Below, piece after piece: positions 9,885 through 18,522 of a stretch of 64,000 bases of DNA (its first letter is position 1; the number at the start of each line of letters is the position of its first letter). The stretch is from assembly GCF_000807775.2 (NCBI RefSeq), contig NZ_CP047385.1, forward strand, positions 3,224,001 to 3,288,000. The letters run 5' to 3'. The position numbers were made by a program, and so were the translations under genes. The notes below the pieces were generated by a model. That model did not search any database and was not told the DNA's origin. It saw only the letters and a program-made list of their open reading frames with translations. Source of the DNA: Pandoraea fibrosis (GTDB lineage: Bacteria > Pseudomonadota > Gammaproteobacteria > Burkholderiales > Burkholderiaceae).

Positions 9885-11179
9885 TGGACGACGCTATCGT
9901 CAGTTCGCCAGCCGCCGCGCCTGCCTCGCCTCCTATGTCGTTACGCGGTCGTGCGGTCGTGTGGCTGGTCTTTGCCGCCATTCTCGGCCTGGCTCCCTGG
10001 TGCTTCCCCTCCGACACGGCGCTCACCCTGATGACGCAGATGGGCACTGCCGCCATTCTTGCATTGTCTTTCAACCTGCTGCTCGGCTCGACGGGGCTGT
10101 TGAGTTTTTGCCATGCCACCTATGCAGGCATTGGCGCTTATGCGGGCGTGTGGTGCATGAATCGTATCGGCGCTCTGGGCATTCCGGTATCGATGGCTGT
10201 GGTTCCGTTCGCGGGGGCGTTCGCGGGGGGCGTGGCGGGTGCCACGCTGGGGTACGTCACCACGCGTCGCGCGGGCATGACGTTCGCGATGATCACGCTC
10301 GGCGTGGCGGAACTGGTCTGGGTAATGGCGGCGATGCTGCCCGAGTGGTTCGGCGGCGAGCGCGGCATCCCGACCGACAGAACCCTGGGTGCGGCGTGGT
10401 TCGGTGTGACATTCGCCACGCAGCGCGAAGTCTATGCGCTGGTGGCGGTTTGGCTGTTCGTTTGCGCGGGCCTGATGTATGGCGTCACGCGCACGCCATT
10501 GGGTTTTCTTGCTCGCGCGGTACGTGACAACACCGTGCGCGTAGCCTTCCTCGGTCAGTCACCGGCGGCGGTGCGCTATCGCATGCAAATCATTGCGGCG
10601 GCTTTTGCTGGCGTAGCGGGCGCACTGGGCGCATTGAATTTCGAATTGGTCAGCGCCGATACCTTCAGCCTGGAACGCTCCGGCATCGTGCTCGTCTTCA
10701 CGGTGCTTGGCGGTACGACTTACTTCGCGGGACCGATGCTGGGGGCCGTCGTCGGTGTGTTCGCAACGGTGGTGCTGGCAACGTTGACACGAGCGTGGCA
10801 GCTCTATCTCGGGTTGGGATTTCTTGCCGTCGTGATATTGGCGCCGGGCGGCATCGCCGGGTTGAGCGCGGCCCTGCTACACATCTGGCGCGATGGCAGG
10901 GTGCGTGTTTTATGGCGGCCCTATGTCGCGGTTTGTGTCGGTTTGGCACTCTTCGTGGGCGGACTGATCGGCATCGTGGAAATGACCTACGGCGCGCGAC
11001 TTGCAGACGCCGCCGGGGTGATCGTGACACCCGGTCAGCGTGCGGTTGCTGCCACCGCGATGACGTGGGGGGCGGCAGTCGCGATGGCAGTGGGCGGGCT
11101 TGCCATGTTGGCGCTCGCCAGACGTCGTCTGCGGCGCAAGGCGTCGAGTGCGGCGCTTGGTGAGGAGGCGCCGCGATGA
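9884..11179 (+). CDS. livM: Branched-chain amino acid-type ABC transporter permease LivM
   Basis: A 431-residue second permease subunit. The start ATG at 9884 shares a base with the livH stop. The core (about 40-330) carries the LivM signatures ALSFNLLLGSTGLLSFCHA, TLGVAELVWV and the EAA-like AVRDNTVRVAFLG loop, followed by GTTYFAGPMLGAVVG. It is longer than the usual 320-360 residues: after the core comes an extra segment (about 345-431) with two more hydrophobic stretches around a periplasmic-looking loop (EMTYGARLADAAG). Such extended LivM forms occur in some betaproteobacterial clusters. It ends with an ATGA overlap into livG. Confidence 0.9.
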   Translation: MDDAIVSSPAAAPASPPMSLRGRAVVWLVFAAILGLAPWCFPSDTALTLMTQMGTAAILALSFNLLLGSTGLLSFCHATYAGIGAYAGVWCMNRIGALGIPVSMAVVPFAGAFAGGVAGATLGYVTTRRAGMTFAMITLGVAELVWVMAAMLPEWFGGERGIPTDRTLGAAWFGVTFATQREVYALVAVWLFVCAGLMYGVTRTPLGFLARAVRDNTVRVAFLGQSPAAVRYRMQIIAAAFAGVAGALGALNFELVSADTFSLERSGIVLVFTVLGGTTYFAGPMLGAVVGVFATVVLATLTRAWQLYLGLGFLAVVILAPGGIAGLSAALLHIWRDGRVRVLWRPYVAVCVGLALFVGGLIGIVEMTYGARLADAAGVIVTPGQRAVAATAMTWGAAVAMAVGGLAMLALARRRLRRKASSAALGEEAPR

Positions 11180-11994
11180 TCGACATCGAGACGCCAGTTC
11201 GTTCGTCGGGGCACGCACTCAGCGTGCGAGGCGTGCGCAAATCGTTCGGACGCACACAGGTGCTGTGTGGCGTCGACCTGACACTCTCGCCGGGCGAGCG
11301 GCTTGCCATCATTGGTCCCAACGGTGCGGGCAAAAGCACCTTGTTCGACGTCATTACGGGCAGAACGCGGCCGGACCAAGGGCGCGTCCTGATGAGCGGG
11401 GGCGACGTCACCGGACGCGCCCCGCATGTCATCAGCCGGCTCGGCTTGTCGCGCAGTTTCCAGACATCGCAGTTATTCGGCCAGATGAGCGTCATCGATC
11501 ATCTGCGTTGCGCAGGACTTTGGCCGGATGGGCACCGGTATACGTTCTGGCGAAGGATGCGTGGACTGGATAACGTTACCCGGCGTAGTGAGCTTTGGCT
11601 GACGCGCCTCGGGTTGGAGGCACGCCGCGACGTTGCTGCGGGCGAATTGAGCTACGCGGAGCAACGCGTACTCGAAGTCGGTTTGTGTGCGGCGTCGGCG
11701 GGGAGTGTGATGTTGCTCGACGAGCCGACGGCTGGCATGAGTCAGTCGGAGTCTGCCCGAATGGTGGCGCTGATCGCTGAACTAAGCCGGGGCCGCTCGC
11801 TGTTGATGATCGAGCACGATATGCAGGTGGTCTTCTCGCTCGCCGATCGGATCGCCGTGTTGGCCCGAGGCGCGATCATCGCCTGCGATACGCCGGCACG
11901 GATTCGCATGCATCCCGACGTGCGCACTGCCTATCTCGGGGACTACGCCGACGCCTATGACGGCGATGCTGCCGGGGAGGTGCGCGATGCTTGA
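11176..11994 (+). CDS. livG: Branched-chain amino acid-type ABC transporter ATPase LivG
   Basis: A 272-residue cytoplasmic ATPase with Walker A GPNGAGKST, Q-loop FQTSQLF, signature LSYAEQR (an Ala replaces the usual Gly), Walker B VMLLDEP and the LivG-type switch histidine in MIEHDM. The start overlaps livM by four bases, and the end overlaps livF by eight, so translation is coupled. The C-terminal tail (DYADAYDGDAAGEVRDA) is a little longer than in E. coli LivG. It pairs with LivF as a heterodimeric motor. Confidence 0.93.
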   Translation: MIDIETPVRSSGHALSVRGVRKSFGRTQVLCGVDLTLSPGERLAIIGPNGAGKSTLFDVITGRTRPDQGRVLMSGGDVTGRAPHVISRLGLSRSFQTSQLFGQMSVIDHLRCAGLWPDGHRYTFWRRMRGLDNVTRRSELWLTRLGLEARRDVAAGELSYAEQRVLEVGLCAASAGSVMLLDEPTAGMSQSESARMVALIAELSRGRSLLMIEHDMQVVFSLADRIAVLARGAIIACDTPARIRMHPDVRTAYLGDYADAYDGDAAGEVRDA

Positions 11995-12709
11995 GTTAAT
12001 CGACGTCAGAGCAGGGTATGGCGGTAGCCGTGTGCTGCATGGCGTGACGATGCGCGTTGCACCGGGCGAGATTGTGGCTGTTCTCGGCCGCAATGGTGCG
12101 GGGCGCTCCACGCTGGCTCGCGCGATCATGGGGCAGTTGCCGCGCGAGGGCGATATCCGGTGGCAGGGAAAGTCGCTGACCCCGCTCGCGCCGCATCAGA
12201 TTGCCCGACTGGGCGTGGGCTATGTGCCGGAGACGCGCGATGTCTTCGGGCCGTTGACGGTCACGCAAAATCTGGTGCTCGGGCAGCGTGATGGCAAAGC
12301 CCGGGCAATGCAGGGCACGCCCGGCATCGACCGATCGCTGACGCTTGCCGACGCGTTCGAGCGCTTCGAAGAGCTGGCGCCACGGCGTAACGCACCCGCA
12401 GCGTCGCTATCTGGCGGTGAACAGCAATTGCTTTCGCTATGCCGGGCAATGATGGCGGGGCCTGAGTTACTGATCGTCGACGAGCCGACAGAAGGGCTGG
12501 CGCCTCGGGTCGTGGCTCGTATTGGCCGGATTCTGACCGACTTGCGGGCGACCGGCGTGGCGATTCTGCTGATCGAGCAAAAGCTGTCGCTCGCGCTCAG
12601 TTGTGCGCAGCGTGTGGCGGTGATGGGACGTGGCACGCTCGTCTTCGAGGGGCCGCCCGACGCGCTGGCAGCCGCGCCCGCGATTCGCCGTGAATGGCTT
12701 GAGGTCTAG
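11987..12709 (+). CDS. livF: Branched-chain amino acid-type ABC transporter ATPase LivF
   Basis: A 240-residue ATPase. The start MLELIDVRAGYGG at 11987 has GGGGAGG just upstream inside livG. Walker A is GRNGAGRST, with Arg in place of the usual Lys, an uncommon change at the phosphate-binding lysine; the signature LSGGEQQLL, Walker B LLIVDEPTEGLAP and the IEQKL motif typical of LivF are normal. The stop codon lies inside a small perfect palindrome (12706-12720). It is last of the four transporter genes and 90 bases before the FadJ-like gene. Confidence 0.92.
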   Translation: MLELIDVRAGYGGSRVLHGVTMRVAPGEIVAVLGRNGAGRSTLARAIMGQLPREGDIRWQGKSLTPLAPHQIARLGVGYVPETRDVFGPLTVTQNLVLGQRDGKARAMQGTPGIDRSLTLADAFERFEELAPRRNAPAASLSGGEQQLLSLCRAMMAGPELLIVDEPTEGLAPRVVARIGRILTDLRATGVAILLIEQKLSLALSCAQRVAVMGRGTLVFEGPPDALAAAPAIRREWLEV

Positions 12710-12799
12710 CGCTGCGCTAGAATCGAACGATCGTCTTGCCGCAGCTCGCGCGCTCGCGGCGCCCCCAAACGACGCACAAAGATAAGGAAAGAGACAACG

Positions 12800-14896
12800 A
12801 TGAGCACGGCTTATGAGGTTCGTGACGGCGTAGCCGTCATCACGCTGGAAAATCCCCCGGTGAATGGGCTGGGACATGCCACTCGGGCGGGCATTGCCGA
12901 CGGTATCGCCCAAGCTCAGGCCGACGCTCAGGTGCGTGCTGTGGTGCTGATCGGCGGTGGGAAGGCCTTTTCCGGTGGTGCCGATATCCGTGAGTTCAAC
13001 ACGCCGAAAGCGACGCAGAGCCCGCTGCTGGTTGACGTGATTGCGGCGCTCGACGCTTGCGAAAAGCCGGTTGTCGCGGCAGTCCACGCCGTTGCGATGG
13101 GCGGCGGTCTCGAATTGGCGCTGGCGTGTCACTATCGTGTGGCGTTGCCGGGGGCACAGATCGCATTGCCCGAGGTAAAGCTAGGCCTGTTGCCCGGCGC
13201 GGGCGGTACGCAGCGTCTGCCGCGCGCCATCGGCGTCGCGCGCGCGCTCGATATGGTGGTGTCGGGCCGCGTCGTGAAGTCCGAATCGCTCGTCGGCACA
13301 CTTTTTTCGAAGCTGATCGAAGGGAGTCATAACGATCTCCTGGCAGGGGCGATTGCCTTCGCCCGCGACGTCGCTGCGCAAGGCGGCACGTTGCCGCGAT
13401 TGCGCGACGTGGCTATCGACGATGCGGATGGCTCGGGGCAGGCCGCCATCGAGGCTGCGCGAGACAAGGTGCAGCGCGAGCAGCCCCATTTTCCAGCGCC
13501 TCATCAGTGCGTGGCGGCAATCGAAGCGGCGTTGCAACGCCCGTTCGATGCTGGGGTGAAGTTCGAGCGCGAGTGTTTTGTCGCGCTGGTCAGCTCGCCG
13601 GAGTCGAAGGCGCTGCGTCATGCGTTCCTGGGGGAGCGCGCTGCGGCCAAGATTGCCGATGTGCCCGACGATACGCCGGTGCGCAACATTGAGCGCGTGG
13701 CAGTCATTGGCGCCGGGACGATGGGCAGCGGCATCGCCATGACCTTTGCCAACGCGGGTATCCCGGTCACGCTGGTCGACACGACCGAGGCGTCGCTGGC
13801 GCGCGGGATCGAGTCGATGCGAGGTAATTACGCCCGTGCCGTCACGCGGGGCAAGCTCGCCGCAGACGAGGCGGAAAAGCGGCTGGCGCGCGTTCACGGG
13901 AGTACCGATTTCGCCGCGGTGGCCGATGCCGACCTGATCGTTGAAGCGGTGTTCGAGGATATGGCGATTAAGCAGGTGGTGTTTCGCGAACTCGACAAGG
14001 TGGCCAAGCGCGGTGCAATTCTGGCGTCGAACACGTCGACGCTCGATCTCGATGCGCTGGCCGAAACCACGTCGCGGGCGCAGGACGTCATCGGTATGCA
14101 CTTCTTCAGCCCGGCCAACGTCATGCGCTTGCTTGAAGTGGTGCGAGGCGCCCACACGGGCAAAGACGTGCTGGCGACGGTCATGAAACTCGCCAAGCGC
14201 ATCGGCAAGCTGGCTGTCGTGGCTCGTGTGTGCGACGGTTTCATCGGCAATCGCATGCTCGAACCCTATTTCAAGCAATCTCAATGGATGGTCGAGCAGG
14301 GCGCAACGCCCGCGCAGGTCGATGCCGCCATTGAGCGCTTCGGGTTCGCGATGGGGCCGTTCCGCACGAGCGATCTGGCCGGCAACGATGTCAGTTGGGC
14401 AATTCGCAAGCGTCGTCACGCCGAACATCCGGATATCGCGTATCCCAGAATTGCCGATGTGGTTTGCGAAGCCGGCCGCTATGGACAGAAAACGCATGCC
14501 GGCTGGTATGACTACGCCGAGGGGGACCGCACGCCGCGCGAGTCGGCCAAGATCGCGCAGATGCTCGACGACTACCGCAAGACGAACGGTATCGCGCCGC
14601 GTGTGTTTTCCGACGACGAAATTGTCGATCGCCTTGTTTATGCGCTGGTGAACGAAGGCGCGAAGGTGCTGGCTGATGGAACGGCGGCGCGCGCGTCCGA
14701 CATCGATATGGTGTATCTGAACGGCTATGGTTTTCCGCTGTGGCGCGGCGGGCCGATGCTCTATGCCGACACGGTCGGGCTCGACAAGGTGCTCGCGCGG
14801 GTGCGGGAGTTCGAACAGGGCGCGCACGGCGAGGATTGGGTACCGGCAGCGCGGCTGGTGGAGTTGGTGGAAGCCGGCAAGCGTTTCAACGCGTGA
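12800..14896 (+). CDS. Bifunctional enoyl-CoA hydratase / 3-hydroxyacyl-CoA dehydrogenase (FadJ-like)
   Basis: A 698-residue multifunctional beta-oxidation enzyme. The N-terminal crotonase domain (about 1-190) keeps both catalytic glutamates (GGGLELAL and [14 protein letters not shown]) and the oxyanion-hole sequence SGGADIREF. The NAD-binding 3-hydroxyacyl-CoA dehydrogenase domain starts near residue 297 ([14 protein letters not shown]) and contains [10 protein letters not shown] and the catalytic-histidine segment [12 protein letters not shown]. Two C-terminal helical domains follow ([12 protein letters not shown] onwards). AAGGA lies 11 bases upstream of the start. With the upstream CoA ligase and transporter it can take an imported acid through two steps of beta-oxidation; no thiolase is nearby. 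Confidence 0.94.
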   Translation: MSTAYEVRDGVAVITLENPPVNGLGHATRAGIADGIAQAQADAQVRAVVLIGGGKAFSGGADIREFNTPKATQSPLLVDVIAALDACEKPVVAAVHAVAMGGGLELALACHYRVALPGAQIALPEVKLGLLPGAGGTQRLPRAIGVARALDMVVSGRVVKSESLVGTLFSKLIEGSHNDLLAGAIAFARDVAAQGGTLPRLRDVAIDDADGSGQAAIEAARDKVQREQPHFPAPHQCVAAIEAALQRPFDAGVKFERECFVALVSSPESKALRHAFLGERAAAKIADVPDDTPVRNIERVAVIGAGTMGSGIAMTFANAGIPVTLVDTTEASLARGIESMRGNYARAVTRGKLAADEAEKRLARVHGSTDFAAVADADLIVEAVFEDMAIKQVVFRELDKVAKRGAILASNTSTLDLDALAETTSRAQDVIGMHFFSPANVMRLLEVVRGAHTGKDVLATVMKLAKRIGKLAVVARVCDGFIGNRMLEPYFKQSQWMVEQGATPAQVDAAIERFGFAMGPFRTSDLAGNDVSWAIRKRRHAEHPDIAYPRIADVVCEAGRYGQKTHAGWYDYAEGDRTPRESAKIAQMLDDYRKTNGIAPRVFSDDEIVDRLVYALVNEGAKVLADGTAARASDIDMVYLNGYGFPLWRGGPMLYADTVGLDKVLARVREFEQGAHGEDWVPAARLVELVEAGKRFNA

Positions 14897-14987
14897 GCTA
14901 ACCCGACGCGACAAGGGGGATGGCCGGAGCACTAACGCCAACGTGAAACGGTTGGCGGTCTTGCGGGGTGAATCGAGGGGCAATGAA

Positions 14988-15593
14988 ATGAAGCCGATGG
15001 ACGAAGTGCTGCTGGTGATCGATGTGCAGAACGATTTCATGCCCGGTGGCGCGTTGGCCGTGTCTCATGGCGACGAGGTGGTGCCGGCAATCAACGCTTT
15101 GGCGGGTAAGTTTTCGCACGTCGTGTTGACGCAGGACTGGCATCCGGCGGGGCACGTGTCGTTTGCCGAAAATCATGCGGGGCGACAGCCATTCGAGACG
15201 ATTGCGTTGCCGTATGGCGAACAGGTCTTGTGGCCCGCCCACTGCGTTCAGGATACGCAGGGGGCGGCATTGCACGCGGATCTGCATATTCCGCATGCGC
15301 AGGCGGTGGTGCGCAAGGGGTATCAGGTGGCCATCGACAGTTATTCCGCGTTTCTTGAGGCGGATCGCAAGACGCCGACGGGACTGGCGGGGTACTTGCG
15401 GGACAAGGGCGTGCGACGCGTGCATTGCGTGGGACTGGCGACCGATTTCTGCGTGGCGTGGAGTGCGCTCGACGCCAGGGCGGCGGGGTTTGACGTTTGC
15501 GTGATCGAGCACGCCTGTCGTGCCATCGATCTGAACGGCTCGCTGGCCAACGCGTGGACATCGCTGGCCGCGGCGGGGGTATCGCGCGAGTAG
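14988..15593 (+). CDS. pncA: Nicotinamidase
   Basis: A 201-residue hydrolase that converts nicotinamide to nicotinate in NAD salvage. The catalytic triad is visible as D12 (VIDVQNDF), K110 (VVRKGYQ) and the nucleophile C155 (GLATDFCVAW). Metal ligands D50 and H52 (QDWHPAGH) and H85 (WPAHC) are present. The start at 14988 is preceded by GAGGGG; the reading frame continues further upstream inside the previous gene but without sense. A small inverted repeat (14936-14942 with 14951-14957) lies in the gap after the FadJ-like gene. Confidence 0.95.
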   Translation: MKPMDEVLLVIDVQNDFMPGGALAVSHGDEVVPAINALAGKFSHVVLTQDWHPAGHVSFAENHAGRQPFETIALPYGEQVLWPAHCVQDTQGAALHADLHIPHAQAVVRKGYQVAIDSYSAFLEADRKTPTGLAGYLRDKGVRRVHCVGLATDFCVAWSALDARAAGFDVCVIEHACRAIDLNGSLANAWTSLAAAGVSRE

Positions 15594-15716
15594 CGCGTGG
15601 ATGGTGAGTGGGTGGTCAGTGAATATCCGACGCAGCGCACGACGCGTTGCGTCACTAATCGACGTCATGACGATGGACAGGTTTTACCGTAATGGCCAAT
15701 GTGGCCGGAGTATCCG

Positions 15717-16157
15717 ATGAGCACGCTCTCGATCAGTTCAGGTTTTATCGATCATCTCGGCATCGAGTTGCTGAGTGCCGAGGGAGGCGAGTCGGAATTG
15801 CGGCTCTCGCTGGCGTCTCAGCATCTCAATAGCTGGGAGGTGATGCACGGCGGCGTGACGATGGCGATGCTCGACGTCGCGCTCAGTACGGCATGCCGGA
15901 GCGTGGCGCCGGAAGGCGCCGGGGTGGTGACGATTGAAATGAAGACGAGCTTCATGCAGCCGGGCACCGGCGAGATGCGCGCGTTTGGTCGCTTGCTGCA
16001 TCGGTCCACGACAATGGCTTACTGTGAGGGCGAGGTGCGCGACGCCAATGGCAAGCTCGTGGCCAAGGCGATGGGTACCTTCAAATACTTGCGCCGTCTT
16101 GCGGTCGGTCGCACGGTGCGTGAGCAGCGACGTCCCGACGACCCTCGCGGCGACTGA
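15717..16157 (+). CDS. PaaI-type hotdog thioesterase
   Basis: A 146-residue single hotdog-fold protein. The HGGVTMAMLDVALS helix with its HGG motif is the PaaI/YbgC-like thioesterase signature, and the central strands VVTIEMKTSFMQP and TMAYCEGEVRDANGKLVAKAMGTF complete the fold. The start MSTLSISSGF has CCGGAG upstream at a good distance. The C-terminal 15 residues are arginine-rich and extend beyond the fold. It probably hydrolyses an acyl-CoA; the actual substrate is unknown. It lies between pncA and the CurA-like gene with gaps over 120 bases, so it may stand alone. Confidence 0.88.
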   Translation: MSTLSISSGFIDHLGIELLSAEGGESELRLSLASQHLNSWEVMHGGVTMAMLDVALSTACRSVAPEGAGVVTIEMKTSFMQPGTGEMRAFGRLLHRSTTMAYCEGEVRDANGKLVAKAMGTFKYLRRLAVGRTVREQRRPDDPRGD

Positions 16158-16324
16158 TCGTCAGATGGACTGACGGATGGATGGACTGATATCCGCCCGA
16201 TAGGCGTGTTGTCGTGAACGATGCGGCTGGCGGGCGGCGCCTATATGAATCGTAAGTGACGCGAATGTCACGGGCAGCGAATACTGTTGCCTCCAACCCA
16301 TGTAGTGAACGCGGAGGGAATGCC

Positions 16325-17320
16325 ATGACGATCAATCGCCAGATTCTGCTGGTTTCGCGCCCGAAGGGCGAAGCCACGTTGGACAACTTTCATTTGGCCG
16401 CACCGGAGTTGCCGGAGTTGGGTGACGGGCAGGTACTCGTGCGTAACTTCTATCTTTCGCTTGACCCGTACATGCGAAGCCGGATGAACGACACGAAGTC
16501 CTATGCCCCGCCGCAGCCGCTCGATACGGTCATGATCGGCGCGACAGTGGGTGAGGTGATCGAATCGCGACATCCCGACTGGCAGCCGGGCGATGCCGTC
16601 ACCGCTATGTTCGGCTGGCAGGAGTACGGCATTTCGGACGGCAGCAACCTGCGCCGGCTGCACGACGCGCGCGTGCCGATGAGTGCCTATCTCGGGGCAG
16701 CCGGCATGCCCGGCGTGACCGCGTGGTACGGGTTGAACCGCATCATCGCACCGAAAGCCGGGGAGACGGTGGCGGTCAGCGCGGCCTCCGGGGCGGTGGG
16801 GAGCGTGGTGGGGCAACTGGCCAAGCGCGCCGGGTGCCGAGTTATCGGCATTGCCGGTGGCGAGCAAAAGTGTGCCTATGTCGTGGAGACACTCGGCTTC
16901 GATGCGTGCATCGACTACAAGGCGGGCAATCTGAACGACGACCTGCGCGCGGCGGCGCCGGATGGCATCGACGGCTATTTCGAAAACGTTGGGGGCGACG
17001 TATTCGACGCCGTCATGCGCAATCTCAATGCGCACTCGCGCATCGCCCTGTGCGGCATGATTTCCGGCTACAACGGCGAACCCATTCCGATGAAGTATCC
17101 GGCGCTATTGCTGACGAACCGGGTGCGGCTCGAGGGCTTCATCGTGAGCGAGCACATGGACGTGTGGCCGCAGGCGCTGAAGGAGTTGACCGATGCCATC
17201 GCCACCGGAGCGTTGCGCTATCGCGAGACGATGGCGCAAGGCATCGAGAACGCACCCGCCGCGTTCCTTGGTCTGCTCAAGGGTGAGAACTTCGGCAAGC
17301 AGATCGTGCGGCTGGTTTGA
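16325..17320 (+). CDS. NADP-dependent zinc-less medium-chain reductase (CurA/YncB-like)
   Basis: A 331-residue medium-chain dehydrogenase/reductase of the leukotriene B4 12-hydroxydehydrogenase / curcumin reductase group. Features are the N-terminal NRQILLVSRPKGE, SLDPYMRSRM, the nucleotide-binding AASGAVGSVVGQLAKRAGCRVIGIAGG and the FENVGGDVFDAVM segment, with no catalytic zinc ligands. GGAGGG lies just upstream of the start. The family reduces activated alkenes such as alpha,beta-unsaturated ketones with NADPH. The gene is convergent with the NRDE-protein gene. Confidence 0.92.
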   Translation: MTINRQILLVSRPKGEATLDNFHLAAPELPELGDGQVLVRNFYLSLDPYMRSRMNDTKSYAPPQPLDTVMIGATVGEVIESRHPDWQPGDAVTAMFGWQEYGISDGSNLRRLHDARVPMSAYLGAAGMPGVTAWYGLNRIIAPKAGETVAVSAASGAVGSVVGQLAKRAGCRVIGIAGGEQKCAYVVETLGFDACIDYKAGNLNDDLRAAAPDGIDGYFENVGGDVFDAVMRNLNAHSRIALCGMISGYNGEPIPMKYPALLLTNRVRLEGFIVSEHMDVWPQALKELTDAIATGALRYRETMAQGIENAPAAFLGLLKGENFGKQIVRLV

Positions 17321-17373
17321 CGTGGGAGCGCAGGATTTTTCCCGGTGGGGCTGAACGGCGCTGTAGGGCGTCG

Positions 17374-18204
17374 TCAAGTACGCAGGCTGTCGATAGTGAA
17401 AGCGAAATCGCGGCGTCCGGATAACACATTGGGCGATTGGCCCGGTGTGACGGTCGCCTCGATCATATCGACGCGGCCATCGCGATGGTAGCGAAGCAGT
17501 GTCGTACAGCGGGTTCCGTAGGCCGGCGACGCGATGAATGCGGCCGAAAGCGAGCGCTCCCATGCGCGCGAGACACCGGTGTCGGGCAGCGCGTCGTCAG
17601 GGGCTTCGTCCGGGTTGCGCATGATCTGCAACAGCGTGGCGTCGTCGGCGTTGCGGGACAGGGCGTTAGCAAGCGCGTCGCGCCGACTGAGGAGTTTCGG
17701 CCACGGGGTATCCAGCACGGCGTTGGACAGGCCGTGAAGCCCGGGCGCAATGGCATGGGCGACGGGGGTGGCCGGTGGCGCCGAAGCCTTACCGCCGACA
17801 TGATCGGCACGGTTCCCTAACCAGAACAACTTGCCTGCGGGCAAGTCGCCGGCGAGCAGGTTAAAACCTGCGTATTCATGCGCGTGACGTTCGACACGGG
17901 CGAGATCGTTGTCGAACGAGGTGGCGTCGAGCATGGCCGAGACCAGCAGGCCACGCGACGGTACATTCTTCGGCGCCATCGGGGCGCGACCATCGCGGAA
18001 GTTCGTGAGTGCGGCGAAACGGCCCGCACGATTGATTCCCATCCACGTCCCGCCCCCTCTCAGGTCACGCCCTGCGAGCACGTCGGGGCGGTCTTGCCAC
18101 CAGTGCATCGGTTCGGCGGGACGCTCGAAGAACTCATCGCGATTGGCGAGTAGAACCAGCGGCGTATCGGTGTCGGGTTGCCACGAGAAAACGATCAGGC
18201 ACAT
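17374..18204 (-). CDS. NRDE (TANGO2) family protein
   Basis: A 276-residue protein beginning MCLIVFSW with the conserved N-terminal Cys2 and the name-giving NRDE motif (LLANRDEFFERP), followed by WWQDRPDVLAGRDLRGGGTWMGI and ALTNFRD. Animal TANGO2 is linked to membrane and haem or lipid metabolism; the bacterial function is not established. The start overlaps the DUF4936 gene by 10 bases, so the two are translationally coupled. It is third in a ygfZ-DUF4936-NRDE block seen in related genomes. Confidence 0.9.
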   Translation of the reverse strand: MCLIVFSWQPDTDTPLVLLANRDEFFERPAEPMHWWQDRPDVLAGRDLRGGGTWMGINRAGRFAALTNFRDGRAPMAPKNVPSRGLLVSAMLDATSFDNDLARVERHAHEYAGFNLLAGDLPAGKLFWLGNRADHVGGKASAPPATPVAHAIAPGLHGLSNAVLDTPWPKLLSRRDALANALSRNADDATLLQIMRNPDEAPDDALPDTGVSRAWERSLSAAFIASPAYGTRCTTLLRYHRDGRVDMIEATVTPGQSPNVLSGRRDFAFTIDSLRT

Positions 18205-18500
18205 GGAGTTTGCGCGTCGACGAAGCACTCGGCATGTCGTTCGCCTTCGATCAGCGCCGTCAGGCCCGATTCGACCGCCAATTGCGGCAGCGAGGCGACG
18301 AAGGCGGGACTCGCCCCGTCGTAGCGTTCCATCCACGTTGTGGTGCCGGCGGCCGCGTCGTTGACGGAGGCGTCGGCACGCCATTGCAGCCGCCCCGGCA
18401 CGCCGAAGCGCGCCCCCGTCAGCGCGAAGAGGCGCGTGACAGCGGCATGTGCGGCGGCGGCGTTGTGTGACGAGACACGGTAGTAGACGTAACAATCCAT
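18195..18500 (-). CDS. DUF4936 family small protein
   Basis: A 101-residue soluble protein starting MDCYVYYRVSS. It carries the family pattern of a short N-terminal strand, an alpha helix (AAHAAVTRLFAL), a WMERYDG segment and an HAECFVDAQ end, which suggests a small ferredoxin-like fold. The function is unknown. It lies between ygfZ and the NRDE-protein gene, 22 bases after ygfZ and overlapping the NRDE gene by 10 bases, so it probably shares their expression. Confidence 0.85.
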   Translation of the reverse strand: MDCYVYYRVSSHNAAAAHAAVTRLFALTGARFGVPGRLQWRADASVNDAAAGTTTWMERYDGASPAFVASLPQLAVESGLTALIEGERHAECFVDAQTPCA

Positions 18501-18522
18501 GAGCAGTCGCCGGGTGGCCGTA

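Noticed and set aside
14936..14957. Inverted repeat between the FadJ-like gene and pncA considered as a terminator
   Set aside because: The stem is only 7 bp and no T-run follows; kept as a remark in the pncA entry.
13181..15040. Minus-strand open frame of 619 codons opposite the FadJ-like gene
   Set aside because: Same reasoning: it exists because of GC codon bias in the real gene on the plus strand.
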